Source: Auanema rhodensis (lineage: Eukaryota > Nematoda > Chromadorea > Rhabditida > Rhabditidae). From it: DNA of 64,000 bases. The position numbers and the translations under genes were made by a program. Positions 1 through 11,545 of this stretch are shown here, one piece after another. Position 1 is the stretch's first letter. Each line of letters begins with the position of its first letter. Location: assembly GCA_964057225.1 (NCBI GenBank), contig OZ059895.1, forward strand, positions 11,470,001-11,534,000, written 5' to 3'. Below the pieces are notes generated by a model. That model was given only the letters and a program-made list of their open reading frames with translations. It was not told the origin of the DNA and made no database searches.

Positions 1-20
1 TTTTAACTCTTCTGTAACAA
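1..20 (+). repeat. 3' tail of a monomer cut by the left edge
   Basis: These 20 bases are p379-398 of a unit that lies mostly outside the window. They match the bases before 3396 and 7567, so the unit at 21 probably has the same left neighbour as those two copies. Confidence 0.9.
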
Positions 21-789
21 ATGTTTTCAATTTTCAAGCAGTTTTACTTAGATAGCTCAACCCAAGGCAGCAATTTATCTTCAATATTTTTTCTATCTTA
101 CAGTTATAAACCAATAGTTAATAAACCATCATCTTACCCTTACCGTTTCTATCTATCTCCTATCGAAACCAACTTTGTTCAAAAACTATACAACTGTGAA
201 ACCTTTTTTAATTTCTTGTATTTGGAGCTCATAAGATTTGATATCATTGAGGGATCCAGATAGAACGTGGAAAATTACATAACTACCATGAAATTGGGAA
301 AAAATTATAACGAGGATAAGTATGTAAATCATTGAATATCAGATATTTTCGCTTACGACCATACCACGTTGAAAGTACGCCATGCCGCTGATTTTCAATT
401 TTAACTCTTCTGTAACGAATGTTTTCAATTTTCAAGCAGTTTTACTTAGAAAGCTTAACCCAAGGCAGCAAATTATCTTCAATATTATTTCTATCTTACA
501 GTTATAAACAAATAGTTAATGAACCATCATCTTACCTTTACTGTTTCTATCTATTTCCTATCGAAAGCAACTTTGTTCAAACACTATACAACTGTGAAAC
601 CTTTTTTAATTTCTTGTATTTGGAGCTCATAAGATTTGATATCATTGAGGGATCCAGATAGAACGTGGAAAATTACATAACTACCATGAAATTGGGAAAA
701 AATTGTAACGAGGATAAGTATGTAAATCATTGAATATCAGATATTTTCGCTTACGACCATACCACGTTGAAAGTACGCCATGCCGCTGA

Positions 790-830
790 TTTTCAATTTT
801 AACTCTTCTGTAACAAATGTTTTCAATTTT
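790..830 (+). repeat. Direct repeat TTTTCAATTTT, 30-bp spacing, across monomer junction (representative)
   Basis: The 11-mer TTTTCAATTTT occurs at 790-800 (p372-382) and 820-830 (p4-14 of the next unit), exactly 30 bp apart, about three helical turns. Almost every monomer junction keeps both. Copies with T at p15 extend the second run to TTTTCAATTTTT. The pair could reflect the ancestral junction that started the tandem array, or a phased A/T-tract bend. Confidence 0.6.
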
Positions 831-1214
831 CAAGCAGTTTTACTTAGATAGCTCAACCCAAGGCAGCAATTTATCTTCAATATTATTTCTATCTTACAGT
901 TATAAACCAATAGTTAATGAATCATCATCTTGCCCTTACCGTTTCTATCTCTTTCCTATCGAAACCAACTTTGTTCAAAAACTATACAACTGTGAAACCT
1001 TTTTTAATTTCTTGTATTTGGAGCTCATAAGATTTGATATCATTGAAGGATCCAGATAGAACGTGGAAAATTACATAACTATCATGAAATTGAGAACAAA
1101 TTGTAACGAGGATAAGTATGTAAATCATTGAATATCAGATATTTTCGCTTACGACCATACCACGTTAAAAGTACGCCATGCCGCTGATTTTCAATTTTAA
1201 CTCTTCTGTAACGA

Positions 1215-1457
1215 ATGTTTTCAATTTTCAAGCAGTTTTACTTAGAAAGCTCAACCCAAGGCAGCAAATTATCTTCAATATTATTTCTATCTTACAGTTA
1301 TAAACCAGTAGTGAATGAACCATCATCTTACCCTTACCGTTTCTATCTATTTCCTATCGAAACCAACTTTGTTCAAAAACTATACAACTGTGAAACCTTT
1401 TTTAATTTCTTGTATTTGGAGCTCATAAGATTTGATATCATTGAGGGATCCAGATAG
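1215..1457 (+). other. Recurrent 80-codon open frame, judged non-coding (representative copy)
   Basis: This frame begins at the recurrent ATG and runs 80 codons to TAG. It is open in 145 of 155 monomers. It resembles no protein family I recognise; the translation is rich in Phe, Tyr, Ser and Leu, as expected from AT-rich DNA. Recurrent variants are mostly replacements: codons 10 (L/S), 11 (D/E), 13 (S/L), 18 (N/K), 32 (I/V), 36 (P/S), 39 (Y/C), 40 (P/L), 42 (R/C), 49 (E/K), 50 (T/S), 55 (K/T), 69 (E/K), 72 (R/S) and 78 (G/R/E/K). Silent ones are few (codons 5, 33, 40, 77). That is about the neutral expectation and shows no protein-level constraint. Ten copies lose the frame by stop or start loss. 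Confidence 0.75.
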
Positions 1458-1528
1458 AACGTGGAAAATTACATAACTACCATGAAATTGGGAAAAAATT
1501 GTAACGAGGATAAGTATGTAAATCATTG

Positions 1529-1541
1529 AATATCAGATATT
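1529..1541. other. Short dyad AATATC-A-GATATT in the linker (representative)
   Basis: A perfect 6-bp inverted repeat around one base at p315-327. It is present in nearly all copies. Exceptions seen are an AATT change near 31705 and 57960, and a G near 32900, 38072 and 38469. It could be a binding site for a dyad-recognising protein or only AT-rich chance. Function is not established. Confidence 0.5.
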
Positions 1542-3078
1542 TTCGCTTAGGACCATACCACGTTGAAAGTACGCCATGCCGCTGATTTTCAATTTTAACT
1601 CTTTTGTAACAAATGTTTTCAATTTTTAAGCAGTTTTACTTAGATAGCTCAACCCAAGGCAGCAAATTATCTTCAATATTATTTCTATCTTACAGTTATA
1701 AACCAGTAGTGAATGAACCATCATCTTACCCGTACCGTTTCTATCTATTTCCTATCGAAAGCAACTTTGTTCAAAAACTATACAACTGTGAAACATTTTT
1801 TAATTTCTTGTATTTGAAGCTCATAAGCTTTGATATCATTGAGGAATCCAGATAGAACGTGGAAAATTACGTAACTTACATAAAATTGGAAGAAACTATA
1901 ACGAGGATAAGTATGTGAAACATTGAATATCAGATATTTTCGCTTAGGACCATACCACGTTGAAAGTACGCCATGCCGCTGATTTTCAATTTTAACTCTT
2001 TTGTAACAAATGTTTTCAATTTTTAAGCAGTTTTACTTAGATAGCTCAACCCAAGGCAGCAAATTATCTTCAATATTATTTCTATCTTACAGTTATAAAC
2101 CAATAGTGAATGAACCATCATCTTACCCTTACCGTTTCTATCTATTTCCTATCGAAACCAACTTTGTTCAAAAACTATACAACTGTGAAACCTTTTTTAA
2201 TTTCTTGTATTTGGAGCTCATAAGATTTGATATCATTGAGAGATCCAGATAGAACGTGGAAAATTACGTAACTAACATGAAATTGGGAAAAAATTATAAC
2301 GAGGATAAGTATGTAAATCATTGAATATCAGATATTTTCGCTTACGACCATACCACGTTAAAAGTACGCCATGCCGCTGATTTTCAATTTTAACTCTTCT
2401 GTAACAAATGTTTTCAATTTTCAAGCAGTTTTACTTAGATAGCTCAACCCAAGGCAGCAATTTATCTTCAATATTATTTCTATCTTACAGTTATAAACCA
2501 ATAGTTAATGAATCATCATCTTACCCTTACCGTTTCTATCTATTTCCTATCAAAACCAACTTTGTTCAAAAACTATACAACTGTGAAACCTTTTTTAATT
2601 TCTTGTATTTGGAGCTCATAAGATTTGATATCATTGAGGGATCCAGATAGAACGTGGAAAATTACGTAACTAACATGAAATTGGGAAAAAATTATAACGA
2701 GGATAAGTATGTAAATCATTGAATATCAGATATTTTCGCTTACGACCATACCACGTTAAAAGTACGCCATGCCGCTGATTTTCAATTTTAACTCTTCTGT
2801 AACAAATGTTTTCAATTTTCAAGCAGTTTTACTTAGAAAGCTCAACCCAAGGCAGCAAATTATCTTCAATATTATTTCTATCTTACAGTTATAAACCAGT
2901 AGTGAATGAACCATCATCTTACCCTTACCGTTTCTATCTATTTCCTATCGAAACCAACTTTGTTCAAAAACTATACAACTGTGAAACCTTTTTTAATTTC
3001 TTGTATTTGGAGCTCATAAGATTTGATATCATTGAGGGATCCAGATAGAACGTGGAAAATTACATAACTACCATGAAA

Positions 3079-3395
3079 CAGTTATAAACCAGTAGTGAAT
3101 GAACCATCATCTTACCCTTACCGTTTCTATCTATTTCCTATCAAAAGAAACATTGTTTAAACACTATACAACTGTGAAACCTTTTTTAATTTCTTGTATT
3201 TGGAGATCATAAGATTTGATATCATTGAGGGATCCAGATAGAACGTGGAAAATTACGTAACTAACATGAAATTGGAAAAAATTATAACGAGGATAAGTAT
3301 GTAAATCATTGAATATCAGATATTTTCGCTTAGGACCATACCACGTTAAAAGTACGGCATGCGGCTGATTTTCAATTTTAACTCTTCTGTAACAA
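3079..3395 (+). repeat. 5'-truncated monomer (p81-398), deletion junction 3078|3079
   Basis: The unit at 2806 stops at p273 and the next begins at p81, removing 205 bp. Only one base (A) is shared at the breakpoint. This remnant is 317 bp because one G is missing near 3272. It carries the divergent patch at 3144-3162 and the rare variant gtacggcatgcggc at 3352-3365, which creates an SphI site. Confidence 0.95.
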
Positions 3396-6300
3396 ATGTT
3401 TTCAATTTTCAAGCAGTTTTACTTAGATAGCTCAACCCAAGGCAGCAATTTATCTTCAATATTTTTTCTATCTTACAGTTATAAACCAATAGTTAATAAA
3501 CCATCATCTTACCCTTACCGTTTCTATCTATCTCCTATCGAAACCAACTTTGTTCAAAAACTATACAACTGTGAAACCTTTTTTAATTTCTTGTATTTGG
3601 AGCTCATAAGATTTGATATCATTGAGGGATCCAGATAGAACGTGGAAAATTACATAACTACCATGAAATTGGGAAAAAATTATAACGAGGATAAGTATGT
3701 AAATCATTGAATATCAGATATTTTCGCTTACGACCATACCACGTTGAAAGTACGCCATGCCGCTGATTTTCAATTTTAACTCTTCTGTAACGAATGTTTT
3801 CAATTTTCAAGCAGTTTTACTTAGAAAGCTTAACCCAAGGCAGCAAATTATCTTCAATATTATTTCTATCTTACAGTTATAAACAAATAGTTAATGAACC
3901 ATCATCTTACCTTTACTGTTTCTATCTATTTCCTATCGAAAGCAACTTTGTTCAAACACTATACAACTGTGAAACCTTTTTTAATTTCTTGTATTTGGAG
4001 CTCATAAGATTTGATATCATTGAGGGATCCAGATAGAACGTGGAAAATTACATAACTACCATGAAATTGGGAAAAAATTGTAACGAGGATAAGTATGTAA
4101 ATCATTGAATATCAGATATTTTCGCTTACGACCATACCACGTTGAAAGTACGCCATGCCGCTGATTTTCAATTTTAACTCTTCTGTAACAAATGTTTTCA
4201 ATTTTCAAGCAGTTTTACTTAGATAGCTCAACCCAAGGCAGCAATTTATCTTCAATATTATTTCTATCTTACAGTTATAAACCAATAGTTAATGAATCAT
4301 CATCTTGCCCTTACCGTTTCTATCTCTTTCCTATCGAAACCAACTTTGTTCAAAAACTATACAACTGTGAAACCTTTTTTAATTTCTTGTATTTGGAGCT
4401 CATAAGATTTGATATCATTGAAGGATCCAGATAGAACGTGGAAAATTACATAACTATCATGAAATTGAGAACAAATTGTAACGAGGATAAGTATGTAAAT
4501 CATTGAATATCAGATATTTTCGCTTACGACCATACCACGTTAAAAGTACGCCATGCCGCTGATTTTCAATTTTAACTCTTCTGTAACGAATGTTTTCAAT
4601 TTTCAAGCAGTTTTACTTAGAAAGCTCAACCCAAGGCAGCAAATTATCTTCAATATTATTTCTATCTTACAGTTATAAACCAGTAGTGAATGAACCATCA
4701 TCTTACCCTTACCGTTTCTATCTATTTCCTATCGAAACCAACTTTGTTCAAAAACTATACAACTGTGAAACCTTTTTTAATTTCTTGTATTTGGAGCTCA
4801 TAAGATTTGATATCATTGAGGGATCCAGATAGAACGTGGAAAATTACATAACTACCATGAAATTGGGAAAAAATTGTAACGAGGATAAGTATGTAAATCA
4901 TTGAATATCAGATATTTTCGCTTAGGACCATACCACGTTGAAAGTACGCCATGCCGCTGATTTTCAATTTTAACTCTTTTGTAACAAATGTTTTCAATTT
5001 TTAAGCAGTTTTACTTAGATAGCTCAACCCAAGGCAGCAAATTATCTTCAATATTATTTCTATCTTACAGTTATAAACCAGTAGTGAATGAACCATCATC
5101 TTACCCGTACCGTTTCTATCTATTTCCTATCGAAAGCAACTTTGTTCAAAAACTATACAACTGTGAAACATTTTTTAATTTCTTGTATTTGAAGCTCATA
5201 AGCTTTGATATCATTGAGGAATCCAGATAGAACGTGGAAAATTACGTAACTTACATAAAATTGGAAGAAACTATAACGAGGATAAGTATGTGAAACATTG
5301 AATATCAGATATTTTCGCTTAGGACCATACCACGTTGAAAGTACGCCATGCCGCTGATTTTCAATTTTAACTCTTTTGTAACAAATGTTTTCAATTTTTA
5401 AGCAGTTTTACTTAGATAGCTCAACCCAAGGCAGCAAATTATCTTCAATATTATTTCTATCTTACAGTTATAAACCAATAGTTAATGAATCATCATCTTG
5501 CCCTTACCGTTTCTATCTCTTTCCTATCGAAACCAACTTTGTTCAAAAACTATACAACTGTGAAACCTTTTTTAATTTCTTGTATTTGGAGCTCATAAGA
5601 TTTGATATCATTGAAGGATCCAGATAGAACGTGGAAAATTACATAACTATCATGAAATTGAGAACAAATTGTAACGAGGATAAGTATGTAAATCATTGAA
5701 TATCAGATATTTTCGCTTACGACCATACCACGTTAAAAGTACGCCATGCCGCTGATTTTCAATTTTAACTCTTCTGTAACGAATGTTTTCAATTTTCAAG
5801 CAGTTTTACTTAGAAAGCTCAACCCAAGGCAGCAAATTATCTTCAATATTATTTCTATCTTACAGTTATAAACCAGTAGTGAATGAACCATCATCTTACC
5901 TTCACTGTTTCTATCAATTTCGTATCAAAAGAAACATTGTTTAAACACTATACAACTGTGAAACCTTTTTTAATTTCTTGTATTTGAAGCTCATAAGATT
6001 TGATATCATTGAGGGATCCAGATAGAACGTGGAAAATTACATAACTACCATGAAATTGGGAAAAAATTGTAACGAGGATAAGTATGTAAATCATTGAATA
6101 TCAGATATTTTTGCTTAGGAGCATACCACGTTGAAAGTACGCCATGCCGCTGATTTTCAATTTTAACTCTTTTGTAACAAATGTTTTCAATTTTCAAGCA
6201 GTTTTACTCAGATAGCTTAACCCAAGGCAGCAAATTATCTTCAATATTATTTCTATCTTACAGTTATAAACCAATAGTTAATGAACCATCATCTTACCTT

Positions 6301-7249
6301 TACTGTTTCTATCTATTTCCTATCGAAACCAACTTTGTTCAAAAACTATACAACTGTGAAACTTTTTTTAATTTCTTGTATTTGGAGCTCATAAGATTTG
6401 ATATCATTGAGGGATCCAGATAGAACGTGGAAAATTACATAACTACCATGAAATTGGGAAAAAATTGTAACGAGGATAAGTATGTAAATCATTGAATATC
6501 AGATATTTTCGCTTAGGACCATACCACGTTGAAAGTACGCCATGCCGCTGATTTTCAATTTTAACTCTTTTGTAACAAATGTTTTCATTTTTCAAGCAGT
6601 TTTACTCAGATAGCTTAACCCAAGGCAGCAAATTATCTTCAATATTATTTCTATCTTACAGTTATAAACCAATAGTTAATGAACCATCATCTTACCTTTA
6701 CTGTTTCTATCTATTTCCTATCGAAACCAACTTTGTTCAAAAACTATACAACTGTGAAACCTTTTTTAATTTATTGTATTTGGAGCTCATAAGATTTGAT
6801 ATCATTGAGGGATCCAGATAGAACGTGGAAAATTACATAACTACCATGAAATTGGGAAAAAATTATAACGAGGATAAGTATGTAAATCATTGAATATCAG
6901 ATATTTTCGCTTACGACCATACCACGTTGAAAGTACGCCATGCCGCTGATTTTCAATTTTAACTCTTCTGTAACAAATGTTTTCAATTTTCAAGCAGTTT
7001 TACTTAGATAGCTCAACCCAAGGCAGCAATTTATCTTCAATATTATTTCTATCTTACAGTTATAAACCAATAGTTTATGAATCATCATCTTACCCTTACC
7101 GTTTCTATCTATTTCCTATCGAAACCAACTTTGTTCAAAAACTATACAACTGTGAAACCTTTTTTAATTTCTTGTATTTGGAGCTCATAAGATTTGATAT
7201 CATTGAGGGATCCAGATAGAACGTGGAAAATTACATAACTACCATGAAA
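3396..7249 (+). repeat. Region A, block copy 2 (ten monomers; part of the 4171-bp tandem duplication)
   Basis: Monomers start at 3396, 3794, 4192, 4590, 4988, 5385, 5783, 6181, 6579 and 6977. The segment 2912-7119 corresponds to 7083-11290 at a constant offset of 4171 bp with no difference found where I compared it. This includes rare marks such as the altered T run near 6362/10533, the change at 6588/10759 and the stop-bearing unit 5783/9954. The left limit is C/T at 2911/7082 and the right limit C/T at 7120/11291. Confidence 0.9.
5783..6180 (+). repeat. Stop-bearing monomer with clustered divergent patch
   Basis: Full-length unit. Around p138-164 it differs from the usual sequence at seven bases within about 30, including TAA at 5942-5944 (codon 54). 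Two further changes lie just upstream and the linker has the rare form taggagc near 6117. The left third is the ordinary type seen at 1215, so the patch is bounded. Confidence 0.9.
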
Positions 7250-7566
7250 CAGTTATAAACCAGTAGTGAATGAACCATCATCTTACCCTTACCGTTTCTA
7301 TCTATTTCCTATCAAAAGAAACATTGTTTAAACACTATACAACTGTGAAACCTTTTTTAATTTCTTGTATTTGGAGATCATAAGATTTGATATCATTGAG
7401 GGATCCAGATAGAACGTGGAAAATTACGTAACTAACATGAAATTGGAAAAAATTATAACGAGGATAAGTATGTAAATCATTGAATATCAGATATTTTCGC
7501 TTAGGACCATACCACGTTAAAAGTACGGCATGCGGCTGATTTTCAATTTTAACTCTTCTGTAACAA
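7250..7566 (+). repeat. 5'-truncated monomer (p81-398), deletion junction 7249|7250
   Basis: Same junction and internal variants as 3079-3395, to which it corresponds at the 4171-bp offset. It includes the divergent patch and the variant gtacggcatgcggc at 7523-7536. Confidence 0.95.
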
Positions 7567-10500
7567 ATGTTTTCAATTTTCAAGCAGTTTTACTTAGATA
7601 GCTCAACCCAAGGCAGCAATTTATCTTCAATATTTTTTCTATCTTACAGTTATAAACCAATAGTTAATAAACCATCATCTTACCCTTACCGTTTCTATCT
7701 ATCTCCTATCGAAACCAACTTTGTTCAAAAACTATACAACTGTGAAACCTTTTTTAATTTCTTGTATTTGGAGCTCATAAGATTTGATATCATTGAGGGA
7801 TCCAGATAGAACGTGGAAAATTACATAACTACCATGAAATTGGGAAAAAATTATAACGAGGATAAGTATGTAAATCATTGAATATCAGATATTTTCGCTT
7901 ACGACCATACCACGTTGAAAGTACGCCATGCCGCTGATTTTCAATTTTAACTCTTCTGTAACGAATGTTTTCAATTTTCAAGCAGTTTTACTTAGAAAGC
8001 TTAACCCAAGGCAGCAAATTATCTTCAATATTATTTCTATCTTACAGTTATAAACAAATAGTTAATGAACCATCATCTTACCTTTACTGTTTCTATCTAT
8101 TTCCTATCGAAAGCAACTTTGTTCAAACACTATACAACTGTGAAACCTTTTTTAATTTCTTGTATTTGGAGCTCATAAGATTTGATATCATTGAGGGATC
8201 CAGATAGAACGTGGAAAATTACATAACTACCATGAAATTGGGAAAAAATTGTAACGAGGATAAGTATGTAAATCATTGAATATCAGATATTTTCGCTTAC
8301 GACCATACCACGTTGAAAGTACGCCATGCCGCTGATTTTCAATTTTAACTCTTCTGTAACAAATGTTTTCAATTTTCAAGCAGTTTTACTTAGATAGCTC
8401 AACCCAAGGCAGCAATTTATCTTCAATATTATTTCTATCTTACAGTTATAAACCAATAGTTAATGAATCATCATCTTGCCCTTACCGTTTCTATCTCTTT
8501 CCTATCGAAACCAACTTTGTTCAAAAACTATACAACTGTGAAACCTTTTTTAATTTCTTGTATTTGGAGCTCATAAGATTTGATATCATTGAAGGATCCA
8601 GATAGAACGTGGAAAATTACATAACTATCATGAAATTGAGAACAAATTGTAACGAGGATAAGTATGTAAATCATTGAATATCAGATATTTTCGCTTACGA
8701 CCATACCACGTTAAAAGTACGCCATGCCGCTGATTTTCAATTTTAACTCTTCTGTAACGAATGTTTTCAATTTTCAAGCAGTTTTACTTAGAAAGCTCAA
8801 CCCAAGGCAGCAAATTATCTTCAATATTATTTCTATCTTACAGTTATAAACCAGTAGTGAATGAACCATCATCTTACCCTTACCGTTTCTATCTATTTCC
8901 TATCGAAACCAACTTTGTTCAAAAACTATACAACTGTGAAACCTTTTTTAATTTCTTGTATTTGGAGCTCATAAGATTTGATATCATTGAGGGATCCAGA
9001 TAGAACGTGGAAAATTACATAACTACCATGAAATTGGGAAAAAATTGTAACGAGGATAAGTATGTAAATCATTGAATATCAGATATTTTCGCTTAGGACC
9101 ATACCACGTTGAAAGTACGCCATGCCGCTGATTTTCAATTTTAACTCTTTTGTAACAAATGTTTTCAATTTTTAAGCAGTTTTACTTAGATAGCTCAACC
9201 CAAGGCAGCAAATTATCTTCAATATTATTTCTATCTTACAGTTATAAACCAGTAGTGAATGAACCATCATCTTACCCGTACCGTTTCTATCTATTTCCTA
9301 TCGAAAGCAACTTTGTTCAAAAACTATACAACTGTGAAACATTTTTTAATTTCTTGTATTTGAAGCTCATAAGCTTTGATATCATTGAGGAATCCAGATA
9401 GAACGTGGAAAATTACGTAACTTACATAAAATTGGAAGAAACTATAACGAGGATAAGTATGTGAAACATTGAATATCAGATATTTTCGCTTAGGACCATA
9501 CCACGTTGAAAGTACGCCATGCCGCTGATTTTCAATTTTAACTCTTTTGTAACAAATGTTTTCAATTTTTAAGCAGTTTTACTTAGATAGCTCAACCCAA
9601 GGCAGCAAATTATCTTCAATATTATTTCTATCTTACAGTTATAAACCAATAGTTAATGAATCATCATCTTGCCCTTACCGTTTCTATCTCTTTCCTATCG
9701 AAACCAACTTTGTTCAAAAACTATACAACTGTGAAACCTTTTTTAATTTCTTGTATTTGGAGCTCATAAGATTTGATATCATTGAAGGATCCAGATAGAA
9801 CGTGGAAAATTACATAACTATCATGAAATTGAGAACAAATTGTAACGAGGATAAGTATGTAAATCATTGAATATCAGATATTTTCGCTTACGACCATACC
9901 ACGTTAAAAGTACGCCATGCCGCTGATTTTCAATTTTAACTCTTCTGTAACGAATGTTTTCAATTTTCAAGCAGTTTTACTTAGAAAGCTCAACCCAAGG
10001 CAGCAAATTATCTTCAATATTATTTCTATCTTACAGTTATAAACCAGTAGTGAATGAACCATCATCTTACCTTCACTGTTTCTATCAATTTCGTATCAAA
10101 AGAAACATTGTTTAAACACTATACAACTGTGAAACCTTTTTTAATTTCTTGTATTTGAAGCTCATAAGATTTGATATCATTGAGGGATCCAGATAGAACG
10201 TGGAAAATTACATAACTACCATGAAATTGGGAAAAAATTGTAACGAGGATAAGTATGTAAATCATTGAATATCAGATATTTTTGCTTAGGAGCATACCAC
10301 GTTGAAAGTACGCCATGCCGCTGATTTTCAATTTTAACTCTTTTGTAACAAATGTTTTCAATTTTCAAGCAGTTTTACTCAGATAGCTTAACCCAAGGCA
10401 GCAAATTATCTTCAATATTATTTCTATCTTACAGTTATAAACCAATAGTTAATGAACCATCATCTTACCTTTACTGTTTCTATCTATTTCCTATCGAAAC

Positions 10501-11545
10501 CAACTTTGTTCAAAAACTATACAACTGTGAAACTTTTTTTAATTTCTTGTATTTGGAGCTCATAAGATTTGATATCATTGAGGGATCCAGATAGAACGTG
10601 GAAAATTACATAACTACCATGAAATTGGGAAAAAATTGTAACGAGGATAAGTATGTAAATCATTGAATATCAGATATTTTCGCTTAGGACCATACCACGT
10701 TGAAAGTACGCCATGCCGCTGATTTTCAATTTTAACTCTTTTGTAACAAATGTTTTCATTTTTCAAGCAGTTTTACTCAGATAGCTTAACCCAAGGCAGC
10801 AAATTATCTTCAATATTATTTCTATCTTACAGTTATAAACCAATAGTTAATGAACCATCATCTTACCTTTACTGTTTCTATCTATTTCCTATCGAAACCA
10901 ACTTTGTTCAAAAACTATACAACTGTGAAACCTTTTTTAATTTATTGTATTTGGAGCTCATAAGATTTGATATCATTGAGGGATCCAGATAGAACGTGGA
11001 AAATTACATAACTACCATGAAATTGGGAAAAAATTATAACGAGGATAAGTATGTAAATCATTGAATATCAGATATTTTCGCTTACGACCATACCACGTTG
11101 AAAGTACGCCATGCCGCTGATTTTCAATTTTAACTCTTCTGTAACAAATGTTTTCAATTTTCAAGCAGTTTTACTTAGATAGCTCAACCCAAGGCAGCAA
11201 TTTATCTTCAATATTATTTCTATCTTACAGTTATAAACCAATAGTTTATGAATCATCATCTTACCCTTACCGTTTCTATCTATTTCCTATTGAAACCAAC
11301 TTTGTTCAAAAACTATACAACTGTGAAACCTTTTTTAATTTATTGTATTTGGAGCTCATAAGATTTGATATCATTGAGGGATCCAGATAGAACGTGGAAA
11401 ATTACATAACTACCATGAAATTGAGAAAAAATTGTAACGAGGATAAGTATGTAAATCATTGAATATCAGATATTTTCGCTTAGGACCATACCACGTTGAA
11501 AGTACGCCATGCCGCTGATTTTCAATTTTAACTCTTTTGTAACAA
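7567..11545 (+). repeat. Region A, block copy 3 (ten monomers)
   Basis: Monomers start at 7567, 7965, 8363, 8761, 9159, 9556, 9954, 10352, 10750 and 11148. It repeats copy 2 until 11290. After that the unit at 11148 takes on other variants (TTGAAACC, then TTATTG near 11341) and has no deletion junction at its end, unlike 6977. Confidence 0.9.
9954..10351 (+). repeat. Stop-bearing monomer with clustered divergent patch
   Basis: Counterpart of 5783-6180 at the 4171-bp offset. It has the same patch, the same codon-54 stop (10113-10115) and the same taggagc linker variant. Confidence 0.9.

Larger units (their letters stand above)
1215..1612 (+). repeat. Representative full 398-bp monomer
   Basis: Used as the reference copy for numbering. 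p1-243 is an open 80-codon frame ending in TAG. p244-398 is a linker with stops in that frame. Landmarks: TTTTCAATTTT at p4-14 and again at p372-382; a SacI site (GAGCTC) near p205 in most copies; an EcoRV site (GATATC) at about p220 in nearly all copies; a BamHI site (GGATCC) at about p232 in copies whose codon 78 is GGA; and the dyad AATATCAGATATT at p315-327. By my count this copy has 56 G, 73 C and 8 CpG. No promoter, polyadenylation signal or RNA fold of a known family is evident. Confidence 0.95.
21..3078 (+). repeat. Region A, block copy 1 (eight monomers)
   Basis: Monomers start at 21, 419, 817, 1215, 1613, 2010, 2408 and 2806. Bases 1-2107 match 3376-5482 (offset 3375) as far as I compared them by eye, and then diverge at 2108 (G against T). 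The unit at 1613 is 397 bp. The last three units have a different set of variants from the later A copies but recur at 15921, 16319 and 16717. The block ends at a 205-bp deletion junction. Confidence 0.9.

Noticed and set aside
1540-1560. CENP-B box near the TTCGCTTACGACC stretch
   Set aside because: Only the TTCG core fits; the required A and CGGG positions do not, and in many copies the stretch is TTCGCTTAGG or TTTGCTTAC.
1458-1564. Inverted repeat AACGTGG (p244-250) and CCACGTT (p344-350)
   Set aside because: Arms are only 7 bp with a 93-base gap in AT-rich DNA. A structure is possible but not supported beyond chance.
2912-11290. Assembly artefact duplicating 4171 bp
   Set aside because: Not excluded, but the copies diverge at defined bases at both ends and continue differently, which a simple assembly repeat would not produce. 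Long-read coverage would settle it.
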